A stretch of 64,000 nt of DNA. Source: Sialis fuliginosa. Lineage: Eukaryota; Arthropoda; Insecta; Megaloptera; Sialidae. The stretch's first letter is position 1. Each line of letters begins with the position of its first letter. The stretch spans positions 22,293,001-22,357,000 of the forward strand of contig OY540817.1 of NCBI GenBank assembly GCA_961205875.1, in the 5' to 3' direction. This document shows positions 11,501-53,309 of this stretch, one piece after another. The translations under genes were made by a program, and so were the position numbers. The notes below the pieces were generated by a model. That model had not been told where the DNA came from. It made no database searches and worked only from the letters and a program-made list of their open reading frames with translations.

Positions 11501-12721
11501 AAGACATTTCTAAAAATGTGCACATTTCCCTAATTTTAACTTTTATTAATTTTTTATACTTAAGTACTATAAAATATTTATTTTTAAGTGACTGGAGGAT
11601 AAGCCATGCACTGAGTCATCATCTCTACACGAACACAATAAATGATTTCGAGATATCAGCTGTTGAACCAGCTCTTTCCTATATACCCCATAAAAAAAAG
11701 ACCTGGATGCAGAGATACGGGTCCAGAATTTACAGCTTACTTATCTACGCTTTAGTTTATCATGCCAGCCTTATACAAAGGTCAGTATAACATCTTAGCA
11801 TCTAGAAGTTCAGACATATGATAATACAACCATCCAACCAAGTTTCATTAATATCGGTTCAGTGGTTCATGAGTTATGCGTGTGACAAGGATTCTCTCGA
11901 CAGACAGACAGACATGGAATGAAAAGTGTTCGTCTTGACCTGAAACGGAAAGATCAATTTAAAATTTTTAAATCGGGGATAATTTTTTTTGCCTCTTTCT
12001 AACACGATCACAAAGCTTCTCGTATCTTTGATATTGCGAGGAAGTAAAATATTAAGATATTGATATTTATTTTTTAGTGCAACATATGTGAGGAAAAACA
12101 AACTATCAAAAATTCGATGGAGTCTATTGGTGCCTCTATTGATCCCCTTGGCTATGATATTATTTAGCAACAGTTCTATTGCAAGGGTATATATTTTATG
12201 GCAGATATTACTAATAAGTAGTAGTTTTTATTTTGGAGTAATTGGAGTCAATGCTGCACATCATCATCCTGATATTTACCATCATGGAGATCAAATAAGG
12301 TAACTGTTAACACAGTTTTTTGAAAGCATCTAAAAAAATATCAAATTTTGGATAAGTTTTGACTCCCTTTTTAATTAATATGTTTACTGTCTATACCAAT
12401 AAAACTATGTATTATTTCAGGAATAATCGAGATTGGGGTCTCCTGCAGTTAGATGCTGTCATGGACCGTAAAGAAGTAGCAGGGAATTTACTTTTAACCC
12501 TATCGACTTTTGGTGACCATGTACTACATCACCTGTTCCCATCTTTAGACCATGCTCAACTACTTTACCTCTATCCGATTTTATCAAAAGTCTGTCAAGA
12601 ATTTGATTGTGGATTCAAAATGACCACAACTCTAGATCTCGTAGTTGGCCAATATAGACAGTTAGCAAAAGTTGTTCCTAATAACAATCCTCCAGATTTA
12701 ATTTTTAAGAAATATAAGTGA
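8549..12721 (+). CDS. Cyt-b5-r: Cytochrome b5-related protein, cytochrome b5-desaturase fusion
   Basis: Six exons: 8549-8603, 8800-9032, 10567-10958, 11589-11780, 12078-12299, 12421-12721; phases agree and give 464 aa. The N-terminal cytochrome b5 domain shows WRVHDGIYDLRDFIKKHPGG with the axial-histidine HPGG motif, then FESHHL with the second haem histidine. The membrane part carries desaturase-type histidine boxes HNFFHQ, HALSHHLYTNT, AAHHHPDIYHH and HVLHHLFPSLDH, with hydrophobic stretches between. Family members are predicted membrane proteins of the endoplasmic reticulum with a di-iron site; the substrate is not established. Drosophila Cyt-b5-r lies beside Mhc, and the same convergent pairing is seen here. 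Introns 2 to 4 contain MITEs. The short first exon (19 codons after splicing, no known domain) is the least certain part; an ATG at 8802 could start instead. Confidence 0.93.
9484..9722. repeat. Dispersed repeat in Cyt-b5-r intron 2, copy 1
   Basis: A block containing TATCTGACAGATGAATTCAG and AACAGTCAATAATGGGAAAT recurs at 48990-49205 with few changes. No end structure or coding content seen. Confidence 0.8.
10132..10347. mobile_element. MITE with GGGTTGCATAAAGC inverted ends, copy 1
   Basis: The left arm reads GGTTGCATAAAGCAGCAAAA...ATCATGATTAGTTAATCAG and the right arm is its complement ending GCTTTAAGCAACCC. Lies in Cyt-b5-r intron 2. Copy 2 is at 56796-57014. Confidence 0.85.
11060..11456. 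mobile_element. hAT-type MITE with 8-bp target duplication
   Basis: Ends are CAGAGGCGGAGG and the matching TCCGCCTCTG. The flanking 8-mers AGTATATT (11052-11059) and GGTATATT (11457-11464) differ at one base, the hallmark of hAT insertion. It sits in Cyt-b5-r intron 3. Part of the interior (GATGATGTGATAATTTT onward) recurs near 40945-41065. Confidence 0.85.
11800..12075 (-). repeat. Fragment of the TGCTTCCTCG element
   Basis: Minus-strand copy of the family seen complete at 23933-24582, with TTGCGAGGAAG near 12040 and the GACAGACAGACAGACATGGA tract. It occupies Cyt-b5-r intron 4 and abuts the acceptor at 12077. Confidence 0.75.
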
Positions 12722-12812
12722 ACTGTTACATATGATTTGTAAATATTTTTATTTGGTATTTTTAATGACATATTTAAGCAATATTTGTATAGATATGTAT
12801 TATATAGATTTA

Positions 12813-12818
12813 AATAAA
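12813..12818 (+). terminator. Poly(A) signal of Cyt-b5-r
   Basis: AATAAA 92 bases after the TGA at 12719-12721. Confidence 0.7.
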
Positions 12819-12953
12819 GTATGAGTTAATCTTTATCTTGTTTATTGAATTGAAACGCAATGATACCTGAAATAGTAGAATAGGTTGCAGTAAATGTAGG
12901 TAGAATAAATAAAACGCATATTGACAATAAAATACATTAACGATATTAACTTG

Positions 12954-12959
12954 TTTATT
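12954..12959 (-). terminator. Candidate poly(A) signal of Mhc
   Basis: AATAAA on the minus strand (plus-strand TTTATT). Another minus-strand AATAAA is at 12841-12846. Either would put the Mhc 3' end within about 150 bp of, or overlapping, the Cyt-b5-r 3' end. Confidence 0.45.
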
Positions 12960-13431
12960 GGTGCCTTTAATAAGCCATATACACAATTGTCTCACACATG
13001 TATAATGAGATGTTTTTCACTCTAGTGTAAATGTATGCATGAATGGCTGCGAGATCTGCGGTCGACGCGGCAAAAGGGCTGTAAGATGGCAGTACGTGTC
13101 TCAAGTAACGTTTTGTCGCATTTACTACGCAGGTCCGAAGCCATAGTCCTCCGTACGAATACAGGAACAACCTTACATAGTAATAGTAACATAACAGGGC
13201 ATCGGAATAATCATTAAAATAAATTATTATTATTATATGTTCACAATTTTATATAATAACGAATGAAACAAAAATGAAATTATAAAATAATAACGATTAT
13301 TATATAAATTATATAAGCTGTGAATGCTAGTCAACACTTTGTAATGATATGATCAGTTGACTTGATAACGATGATAATTAAAATATACAAAGCCTTTTCA
13401 AAAATGAAAGGTGATTATTTATGGTAGATGT

Positions 13432-42992
<29,561 letters not shown>

Positions 42993-43562
42993 GGCGTGGG
43001 CTTCGGATGGGGGCTATCGAGACACGTTTACAGCCCTGGAGCCTTCCTGCAAAATTAACAACATTTGTAATTATTTTTGTCGACAAAACAATAAGAATTT
43101 TATTAAAATAAAAATATGATTCTCATGGTCAACAAAGCAAAAGTAACAAGAGTGATCGAGGACCCCCCAAAATATGTAAAAATAAAAATTGTAGACGTTT
43201 TTTTTTGGTCGCCAATTTGGCAACGAAAAAAAAAATCAAAATTTGTAATAAGTATAACATTTTCAATCAAATAAAAGAAAATTTTTACGGCCCTGTCAAC
43301 AAATATTAATTAAATTTTTATCGAAACGATAACTGATCAAATTACGTATTAGAAAACATAATTTTTAATAAAAATTTAATTAAGTTTCTTCAAATTTTAT
43401 TGCAACGATTTACAAGCAGTAATTTTGATTTTTTTTGTTCCTATTTATTAAATAATAAAACAGGGTGAAGCAGATTCACCAGATTTACTTAAAACCACGG
43501 AATTCTTTATAAGCTTTAAAAAAAAGTGTAATAAAACTTTTTTGCAGGATTTTTTCACCTAC

Positions 43563-44105
43563 GAAAATACAAATTTTAAAACTATATTATTTTATTATTT
43601 CGATTTTTTTAAGTTAATGAAAACATAAATAAAATGGAGTTAAGTAATGTTACGATATTTTAATGCAACTTAAGTTTTTTTTTTTTTTTTTAAATAAACA
43701 CTATATAATACAAATTTTAAAGCTATATTATTTTATTATTTCGATATTTTTTTAAGTGAATGAAAACATAAATAAAATGGAGTTAAGTAATGTTACGATA
43801 TTTTAATGCAACTTAAGTTTTTTTTTTTTTTTTTAATAAACTATATAATACAAATTTTAAAGCTATATTATTTTATTATTTCGATTTTTTTTAAGTGAAT
43901 GAAAACAAAAATAAAATGGAGTTAAGTAATGTTACGATATTTTAATGCAACTTAAGTTTTTTTTTTTTTTTTAATAAACTATATAATACAAATTTTAAAG
44001 CTATATTATTTTATTATTTCGATTTTTTTTAAGTGAATGAAAACAGAAATAAAATGAGTTAAGTAATGTTACGATATTTTAATGCAACTTAGGTTTTTTT
44101 TTTTT
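43563..44105. repeat. ~140-bp tandem repeat, 4 copies
   Basis: The word ATACAAATTTTAAA recurs at 43567, 43708, 43848 and 43986 (spacing 141, 140, 138). Units end in a run of 10-18 T. Lies in the intron between the leader exon and the first coding exon. Confidence 0.9.
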
Positions 44106-44187
44106 AAATAAACACTATATTAATTTAAAAATCTTGAGTTACACTAAAATGTATATGATGATATCTAGCATTCATATATATACATAT

Positions 44188-44276
44188 ATAATAGTGAAGA
44201 ATTCTTTAAAATGTTTACGTAAAAACTAACCAATCAATTATTTAAATCTAATTTAAAAATTCTTCACTATTATTTG
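44188..44276. repeat. Small hairpin TAGTGAAGAATTCTTT
   Basis: ATAGTGAAGAATTCTT at the left and AAAAATTCTTCACTAT at the right are complementary. Probably a short foldback element remnant. Confidence 0.6.
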
Positions 44277-45518
44277 TAAGTTGAGCACATGCTTTAGGTA
44301 TAGGCTAGTATACTAAAAAGAGAGCCGAGCTTGTAGAGAGCTAGAATACAAGAATAGATATTGCTAGGCGCGTCTCTATTTAGGGAGTGCGTTTGGCAAA
44401 TATGACCGTTGTGACGTCATCATGGTCGCCATCTTAGCACACGTGTCTAAATAAGGACCAATTCGTATAATCTCGTGTTATCTAACATTTATTTTTAAAT
44501 TTTGATTTGATTTTATTGGAAATTGATACTCAGTTTTAATTATTTTTCAAACCGAACATAATTTTTAATGTATACAAAAAAGTAAGTCAAGAGTAAAAAA
44601 AAATTGTTTATGAAACAATTATTTAAATTTAAAAAAACCATCATCAAATAAAAACAATTAAACAAAACTTTAAATCCACTGAACTGTTTTCAAATAAAAA
44701 ATAATCCTTCACAATCACTTTAAAAAAATATTCACTTTATATTAAATTTAATAAAACCACTAGTAAGAATTTACCTAGCGTCAATAAAAAATCAAAATAC
44801 CAAAAAAAAAAAACAAAAAAAAACACTTCTATATTTAGCTGCATTCAACACACTGTTACGTAATCAAAAAAAAAAAAAAAAAACTTCGGAAGTAAGAGGC
44901 GTGACTATAGATATAAATAAATACTGCTACATTTAGATCGGCGAGCACTTTAAATAGCTTGGCGTCAATTTTCAACTATCGAAAATTCGCACTGTTACAA
45001 ATTATTCCCTAAAAGGTCCTGTTACATAAATTGATCCAACAATCAGAACCAATTGGAGACATTGTTGGACATCTCAAATTGTCGATTGTTGATCTGAATG
45101 TCACAAATGTATTATAATTATGTATAGCCTGCATCCAGTATATATGCAAATGCAAGTATTCGTATTAGTAAAAGAAAAACCCAAAAAAAAGCAAAATATT
45201 AATAACACAAAATCTTCATATTAAAGCCTATTTGACCGTTGTACTCCACTTGTAGTGTCTTCGCACAATATAAACCACAATCACTGTATTATAGCCAAGT
45301 TACAACAATGAAATAGGCTTTAATCAAGAAACAACACAATGCTCTCACAACAATACAATATAGGTGTCCACAACAATGAGAAAAAAATTGAGAAAAACTG
45401 TTCCACACACAGTTCACAGTATCACAAACACACACGAGATGAAAGCTTCTAAATATAAACCATGTGTTGATTATATTATAGGGGTATATGTTTAGAGACC
45501 ACGAATGATTCCACTTAC

Positions 45519-45534
45519 GTTCGAAAGCCGTTCT
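45519..45534 (-). other. Mhc: Candidate Mhc untranslated first exon
   Basis: On the minus strand the GTAAGT donor at 45513-45518 follows an initiator-like TCAGA whose A is at 45534; this would give an exon of only 16 bases. If transcription starts further up the exon is longer. No coding role. Confidence 0.4.
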
Positions 45535-45670
45535 GAGCGCCCCGTCCGCCTGACCCAGCATTATAAATGACAGCAATGTGATATTGCGTTGTGTCGACGC
45601 CGCAGATTGGACGCCGCTCTCGGCCAATCGCAGGCGTCGTTACTAGCGGTTCAGTCTACCTTTTTAGGCG
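45535..45670 (-). promoter_or_regulatory. Candidate Mhc promoter: TATA, two CCAAT boxes, CArG box
   Basis: On the minus strand TTTATAATG has its TATA T at 45565, 31 bases above the initiator-like A at 45534. Inverted CCAAT boxes lie at 45606-45610 and 45624-45628. CCTAAAAAGG at 45659-45668 is a perfect CArG box (CC-W6-GG), the serum-response-factor site common in muscle genes. The block is a sharp GC- and CpG-rich island in AT-rich DNA. Confidence 0.55.
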
Positions 45671-46430
45671 GAGGTAATATGCCATCCATAGAGCAGGGAT
45701 GCGGCAACGAAAATACTCTCGACGGAGGGAGAAGTGTAGTCACCTCGTGGTAAGGTTCTGCATTAGTCACAGTGTTGCAGGTACAAGGTGGTGGTTTACG
45801 GTTCCTGACCTCCAGACACCTGAGGATCGGGACGATGAAGGGCTACCCCGATCATAATCAATGATGCTCTATGTTATCAAGGACGATTGCATCTAAAAGA
45901 TTCTTTCCATTTGACGAATGCAGTGTTTTTAAAATTAGTTCAATGTCAATTATCCTTTGTACATATCTTGAGTCGTGTTAAAACTAAAGTCCCCTGGTCC
46001 AAACTGAGTTAGATTCTGTTCCTTATCACGTTCAAAATCGATAATAAAACAGTGTGTTAAAACAAAACTCAGCATTTTGAAGTAGATGTTACAAATGTTA
46101 ACAATAAGATATTTAAAATCTGATTGTTAGCAATTGTAACATCTGTTTCAGAAAGATTAATACAACAATTAAATAATTTACAAAACTTGTCTAATCGATT
46201 AATTTCAAACAAAAGTCTTCTAAGCCAAATTTGTTTTCAAAATTACTCAAAATTTTGTAATTGTTTTAATTTGTATTCTTCATAATTTGAATCTGTTATC
46301 ATTGACCATAAAAACTGATATTGGATCCGAACAAAATATTAAAAGAAAAAAACTATTTGTAGAAAATAATTTTAAGACGACACTTTTTTTTTCAAAACTA
46401 GTTCAATGTCGATTATCCTTTACATAATTT
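45671..46430. other. Upstream of Mhc, no gene seen
   Basis: The GC-rich island fades by about 45850. Beyond that the DNA is plain AT-rich sequence with no ORF or repeat that I can support. Confidence 0.55.
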
Positions 46431-46431
46431 T

Positions 46432-46478
46432 ACTTTCTTATACCATGTATATGAAAAATACATATAGTATAAGAAAGT
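46432..46478. repeat. 47-bp hairpin, ACTTTCTTATAC arms
   Basis: ACTTTCTTATACCATGTAT pairs with ATATAGTATAAGAAAGT around a short A-rich loop. More likely the end of a mobile element than a microRNA precursor, since the arms are short. Confidence 0.6.
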
Positions 46479-46850
46479 TTTGTTAAGCCGATTTTTTTCG
46501 AAATCCTGATTTTGATGGAATTATCCATTTTGACCTTTCCCTGAGTCCAATCTGTAAACGCTGTAAAAATACGACAAATCGTAAAAGGGTGAAATTTCAT
46601 ATTTACGATTTAAGAAAACCCCATATTTTTGAAAACGATCTTTTAACCGGATACGGATGTTTACTCAGCACGATTATTGAATTTTTTAAATTACTTTGAA
46701 ACAGTGCGAATTAGAGAAAAATGGTCAAGTTAAAAATTGTAGGTAAATTTATGTCATTATTCATTTTTTCGAAAAAACTGTTGGCAGATATTTTATATAT
46801 ATTTTAATGTGGCAATTTACATTAAGGTTAAACTGTTCTCGAATCTTAAA

Positions 46851-46990
46851 TAAGGTACTGGCACCTGTCTTGGACAATACCCCAGTGTTGGACACTTGTT
46901 TAATTAAATGTAATAAATTATAAATATTTATTGATATTTCTCATAAAACAGTAAAAATGTCAAGGTTTTTTAATAAAAATTTCAATTTAG
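46851..46990. mobile_element. Truncated copy of the GGTACTGGCACC element
   Basis: Has the left end TAAGGTACTGGCACCTGTCT and the following GGACACTTGTTTAATTAAAT. No right end is found. Confidence 0.7.
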
Positions 46991-47293
46991 GGAAAAAATC
47001 AATACTTCTCGACGACGTTAATGACCTTAGACACTTTTAAAAATACAATGAGAGCATTACGCATATATTTGAAAAAAAAAAATTGGATCAAGTTAGAAAA
47101 AATGGTGGTATTATTTTTGGGATCATTTAAGACGAGCACAATAATAATTACACAGGTTATTTTGGATGTCTAACAAGACTTGGTGTTTCTTGTTTTCCCA
47201 TTACTAGAAACATCATACTTGATATAATACCGCGATGTCGAGAAACCGCTGTTAAAAATATCTTCGAAATATAGGTCTTGAAAAAAAAACATC

Positions 47294-48440
47294 ATGTTCT
47301 AATTGTTGAGTTTCTTACAGCAACAGACTCTGTGCGATCGATTGCGTGCTGACGTTAATAACGGAATTCTTTGTAACGTTTTAGTATTGTTGCATACGAT
47401 TGAATGAGGTTTCGAAAGAAAAAAAACAAAAAAAAACTTCTATGTTCTAATTGTTAAGTTTCTTACAACAAGAGACTGTATGCGATCGATTGCGTGCTGA
47501 CGTTAATAACGTAATTCTTTGTAACGTTTTAGTATTCTTGCATACGATTGAATGAGGTTACGAAAAAAAAAAAACAAAAAAGTAATCTATGTTCTAATTG
47601 TTATGAGTTTCTTACAGCAAGAGACTGTGTGCGATCGATTGCGTGCTGACGTTAATAACGTAATTCTTTGTAACGTTTTAGTATTGTTGCATACGATTGA
47701 ATGAGGTTTCGAAAGAAAAAAAACAAAAAAAAACTTCTATGTTCTAATTGTTAAGTTTCTTACAACAAGAGACTGTATGCGATCGATTGCGTGCTGACGT
47801 TAATAACGGAATTCTTTGTAACGTTTTAGTATTGTTGCATACGATTGAATGAGGTTTCGAAAGAAAAAAAACAAAAAAAAACTTCTATGTTCTAATTGTT
47901 AAGTTTCTTACAACAAGAGACTGTATGCGATCGATTGCGTGCTGACGTTAATAACGTAATTCTTTGTAACGTTTTAGTATTGTTGCATACGATTGAATGA
48001 GGTTACGAAAAAAAAACAAAAAAAAATCATCTATGTTCTAATTGTTATGAGTTTCTTATAGCAAGAGACTCTGTGCGATCGATTGCGTGCTGACGTTAAT
48101 AACATAATTCTTTGTAACGTTTTAGTATTGTTGCATACGATTGAATGAGGTTTCGAAAAAAAAAACAAAAAAAAACATTGATGTTTTAATTGTTATGAGT
48201 TTCTTACAGCAAGAGACTCTGTGCGATCGATTGCGTGCTGACGTTAATAACGTAATTATTTGTAACGTTTTAGTATTGTTGCATACGATTGAATGAGGTT
48301 TCGAAAAAAAAAACATGTTCTAATTGTTAAGAGACTGTGTGCAATCGATTACGTGCTGACGTTAATAACGTAATTCTCTATAACTTTTTAGTATTGTTGC
48401 ATACGATTGAATGAGGTTTCGGAAAAAAAACATTGGTTAA
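47294..48440. repeat. ~148-bp tandem array, 8 copies
   Basis: ATGTTCTAATTGTT recurs at 47294, 47442, 47589, 47739, 47887, 48033, 48181 (one change) and 48315. Units carry GCGATCGATTGCGTGCTGAC, GTTAATAACG and an A-rich tail with variable run length. The last copy is shortened by about 14 bp. Confidence 0.95.
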
Positions 48441-48989
48441 AAAAAATATTTTTCGGGAAGTGTTTATTTGTGAAGTTAACCGATAAGACAAGATTTGTGT
48501 TATGAGGTCGAGACTCGAGAAACGATAAATACAAATTTTGCATTTAATTTTCTTTAGATTTATTGCAAAATCATTCATATCTATAAATTAAATAATATTT
48601 TAATTAATGCAAACATAAATTAATGCCCACATACATAACTTTGTATGTTATTAGTGATATTTAAGTAAAAATTACAAAATAGTACATATTGAATGTAAGG
48701 GGGTCACGAGGAATTTTCTATAAAAAGGTCATTCTAAATTTCGTATTAAATAAAATATTTCGTTATTGTCGAATCTTCATTTTACTTCCTAAAATTCTAA
48801 CAATCGGCCAATTGTTGCAATTCTAGTTTGATGTCAGTTTTGACGTATGCAGAACGGAAAATTTTAGTTTTTTTACGGAAAATAATAACCAGGCACGTAT
48901 TAAAAAAAATATTGAATTCATATTTTCTAATAAAATTGTATAATAAACACTTTTTAAGAAAAAATATATAAAACAATATTAAAAAAAAA

Positions 48990-49205
48990 CTATGTCATTT
49001 AAAACAATAAAATACTTCTTTTGTTTTTATATCTGACAGATGAATTCAGAATAAAATTTTTTCGTATTATCAACACAAATATTAATTTTTTGGCTAAAAT
49101 TCTAAAATAACAGTCAATAATGGGAAATAAGGTTTCAAACAAAAGTATTTTTATAGTTTATGTAGTATTTAAACCAATTTGACTTTCTTATAAGCATTTA
49201 AAGCA
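48990..49205. repeat. Dispersed repeat, copy 2 of the 9484 family
   Basis: Near-identical to 9484-9722 from the TATCTGACAGATGAATTC block to TATAAGCATTTAAAG. Confidence 0.8.
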
Positions 49206-49574
49206 AATAATTGATAATTTTATTTCGATCTTTCATTGCATCTAGATTTACATTATTTTTGACTCATACACCTTTTAAAGGTGAAAATAATTTTCCACAC
49301 AATAATTAACTCGTATTGTGGCATACAATTTACCGCATAACTATTTGTCGCAGATATCTGTATCTCTATCTGTAATGCAGCTGCTGTACCACGAGTGGGA
49401 GCTCTCTAGATCATCTACTAGAAATGATTTAATTCAACTAAAAATATGTTATGCGTACGTCGGTAAATAGAACATACGATGTTGCATTTTTTTAAACCAA
49501 ACATCTGGCTTAAGGCAATTTTTTTTTCGTTCGTGTGTACATATTTCTTCCAGAGCACTATTTTTTACACATAA

Positions 49575-50110
49575 ATTTGCTTCCTCGCAATATAGAAGAT
49601 ACGGGAAGCTTTGCGATCGTTTTAAAATGATACAAAAAAAATTACAAAATTTTAAATTGATTTTTCCGTTTCACGTCAAGACAAACACTTTTCGTTCTAT
49701 GTCTGTCTATCTGTCTGTCTGTGTGTATGTCCCTTGAATCCTTGTCACACGCATAACTCATGAACCGATTTTATTGAAACTTGGTTGAATGGTTGAGTCT
49801 GGCTTGAGGACGGTCCGATTTCAGGAGGAGGGGTGACATTCCAAAATTTTATATATTCTATTATAATATAAATAAACAAACGCTTAAATGGTTAAGCTAT
49901 ATTTTTATTAATTTATTAATTTTTTGCTTCCTCGCAAAATCGAAGATACGAGAAGCTTTGTGATCGTTTTAAAAATGATAAAAAAAAAATTACAAAATTT
50001 TAAATTGATTTTTCCGTTTCATGTCAAGACAAACACTTTTCGTTCCGTGTCTGTCTGTCCCCTGAATCCTTGTCACATTTAACGCTAAAGTGGTTAAACT
50101 ACATATATTT
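49575..50110. repeat. Two left-end fragments of the TGCTTCCTCG element
   Basis: Fragments start near 49581 and 49924 with TTGCTTCCTCGCAA and run through TTTTCCGTTTCA and CTGTCTGTC. A reversed right-half fragment follows at about 50945-51390. Confidence 0.75.
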
Positions 50111-51553
50111 TTATTAATTTGATAAAATATTAAACATTTTGATTAATAATTTAATAAAATATGGGTTTAAATTAATTCTAATTGAATGTAATATTTTTTG
50201 ATCTAATCATTTTATTTAAAAATCACAGCCCACTCGATGATACAGACTATATCGTCTTAGAGTGTTCCCTCTTTGTTTAACTAATGTAATACTCGATTTA
50301 CCTATCTCTTTTTATCGAATGTTGTAAGATATACTGTAAATGCCAACTTTTTTTAAACATCTGTCCAGTATAATTAGATATATTCAGGTATTTTTTCCTT
50401 CATAAGTTTGACATATTCCAGAATATTGGTGTGTCATTTTGGGAACATTATTTCTTTTAATAAGCAAATAATCAGCGGTACAATTAATCATATGGAACAT
50501 TTTTCTGTATTTATATTACACGTTTATTTTAAAAAAAATTGTTTTGTCTTGAAATAATAATACAAAATTTTAGAAAAATAAATATTATATCTTTAATAAG
50601 TTGAAATAAATGAAATTCATAAATAATTCAGTTGTGTTATTTCGAGATATTTTTCTTTATTTTTAAAATATGTATGTTTCCTTTGAACTTTTGTAATTGC
50701 CGTGGTCCAACTTCAGAAGAAAGATTTATTGATACAATTTCAGTTTGGGTCGTTTTAATATTTGTTTACAAATGAATAACGTCATTAAAAATATATAAAT
50801 GAAATTTGAATATTTTATAATAAATTTTCCAAAAAATACTTTGTTTTTTATTAAAAATTTTGTTTGGGTGAATTTTGGAAACTATACAAATTACAGAAAA
50901 TTCTCTTAAATTTGTCTCCCTTTTTGATTATTTAAAATTCAATTAAAAAAACATCTGCCAAGTAAATGCACAGTGCTTCCTCGTGCTAAATTCACCAAAG
51001 GTAGTTAATTATTCAACAATTTAAATAAAAACCGGTAAAGTGTTCAGATGGCATTTAATTTTTATACAATTTTACTGAAAACTATTAGTTCGAAATTTTT
51101 CTTAAGACCCACCTGATTATTTTTGTATTTTTTGACAGTTTCAATCTAAATCTTTTATGCAAACGTCAAAATGATATTTAATATGCCTAAGTAAATATCA
51201 ATTTAAAAAAATAAATGACGTTTTTTTAAAATTGAGATAAATCTTTGTAAGGGAAAATTTTACAGCAAACGTTGTAGACCTATATTATATGAAATTGAAT
51301 GCTCTACAAAAAATATTCTATAAAATTTTCACGTTACATGTGTCGAGATATCTTGAAGAAATATATTTTATGATTTTTGCAGTATGTGTTGTTAAAATAT
51401 CAAAAAATATTAAAACAAGAATAAATAGAGGAATTTTTTTGTAATTGATATTCTATTATACATTTATAATATTTGAATACATCCCCCAAGTGACGTCAAA
51501 TCCCGCGCCAACGCTGATTGGTCAAGGAGTTGATGAGACTCCCTTGTCTTTCT

Positions 51554-51964
51554 ACAGTGTATTCCAAGTTGATTAAGACATAGGAAATTTAACATGGGGA
51601 CAATTAGAAGTGTTGTAGTAACCTTTGGTCAAATTTAACGATGTGTGATTGGTGCATTTTGAAATGCCGCCACAAAATTTAATAAAATAGTCATTAGTAT
51701 TTTGTTTTCAAATTTACATCTGCCAAAAAACATTATTATAATTTTATCTAGGATGCTTACTTTAATTTCATTAATGTATTTTATTCTTTATAAAAGTTGA
51801 AAACAAAATACTGTTGATTAATTTAAAATTTATCAGTTAGTTTCGAGGCGGCATTTCAAAATGCACCAATCACATATCGTTAAATTTGACCAAAGGTTAC
51901 TACAACATTTCTAATTGTCCCCATGTTAAATTTCCTATGTCTTAATCAACTTGGAATACACTAT
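51554..51964. mobile_element. Foldback MITE, CAGTGTATTCC ends, copy 2
   Basis: Same ends and arms as 5556-5939, with about 27 bp more in the middle. Confidence 0.85.
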
Positions 51965-52498
51965 ATATATTTCCAATCACTATAGATTAAAAATTTGTAC
52001 AAACCACGTAAATGGTATCAATAAAAAAATACATATTATACACCTGTCAACTAAAAATATATAACGCGTACAGGTACAGGCATCTTAACTTCGATGTGCT
52101 TCAGTTAGTTCAGAATTAAATGGATCTGCATCACTCGATGCCAAAAGGTTTTTAATGATCTGCCAACAGTCAAATAATTTTGATCAACTGGAGTTCTCAC
52201 TGAACTAAATATTTTCATCGGCGAATAAAAATTGTATACTTAAAGCAATGATTGATTGGTTTAAGTTTTATTTCATCTCAAAATCAAGTTGTTTGACTTT
52301 TATAAGCCATTCGGAAGCCAATTTGTCAGTGGCGAAGCGTCCATGGAAGCAAGGGAAGCAGGGCTTCCCTTTTTTATGGATAAATTAATACAAATCTGTG
52401 TTTTCAGTTAATAAATAATTTAAAAATATTATTAGAATATTCGTCTTTATGCGCAACTCAAACATTTTAATCAAAAAAAGTATTTAATATTAATTTAC

Positions 52499-53306
52499 AC
52501 GTTCAATTATAAAACTATAATACCTCTACGTCTTATTTTCTTGTATTTTAGTCGACATTTGTATTACGAGTTGAAGTTCACTGCAGGAAATTTCACTAAA
52601 AAATTTAGAATTTTTGATTTCGTTAAAAGTATGTTTTTTGTATAGAAAATGCCGTGAAAAGTTGTTTGTTTTAAACCGCAGGTCTGTATCTCAAACCGTT
52701 CTCGAGATATAGCCTCTCAAAGTTTTAGTTTTTTCAAATTTTTGGAGAAAAAAGGCCATAACTTTTGAACGCGTGGTCGGAATCGATTTTAGTTGACGGA
52801 TTTGGAATCAGCGTGTCAAAATCTATATAATGACATGTATAATACCTTAAAACTCGACAAAAAAAATTTGGTCAAAAATCGACATTTTTTTAAGGTATAC
52901 CCCTTTGAATTTTTTCGATTTTTCGCGAAAATTTTTTCTTCGAGTTTTAAGGTATTATACATGTCATTATATAGATTTTGACACGCTGATTTCAAATCCG
53001 TCAACTAAAATCGATTCCGACCACGCGTTCAAAAGTTATGGCCTTTTTTCTTCAAAAATTTGAAAAAACTAAAACTTTGAGAGGCTATATATCGAGAACG
53101 GTTTGAGATACAGACCTGCGGTTTGAAACAAACAACTTTTCACGTCATTTTCTATATAATAAACATACTTTTAACGAAATCAAAAATTCGAAAAATTTTA
53201 GTGAAATTTCCTGCAGTGAACTTCAACTCGTCATACAAATATCGACTAAAATACAAGAAAATAAGACGTAGAGGTATTATAGTATTATAGTTTTATAATT
53301 GAACGT
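52499..53306. mobile_element. ~810-bp palindromic element
   Basis: The two halves are complements almost to the centre near 52900: ACGTTCAATTATAAAACTAT at the left against its complement at the right end, and likewise GGTCGGAATCGATTTTAGTT. Two 62-codon ORFs on opposite strands have nearly the same protein because they are the two arms. Confidence 0.9.
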
Positions 53307-53309
53307 ATT

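Noticed and set aside
45289..45627. 112-codon minus-strand ORF beginning in the Mhc promoter island
   Set aside because: Opens with TTG; it crosses the TATA box and the candidate leader donor, so it is unlikely to be translated.
46432..46478. microRNA precursor
   Set aside because: The arms are only about 20 bp with a tiny loop; more like a transposon end.
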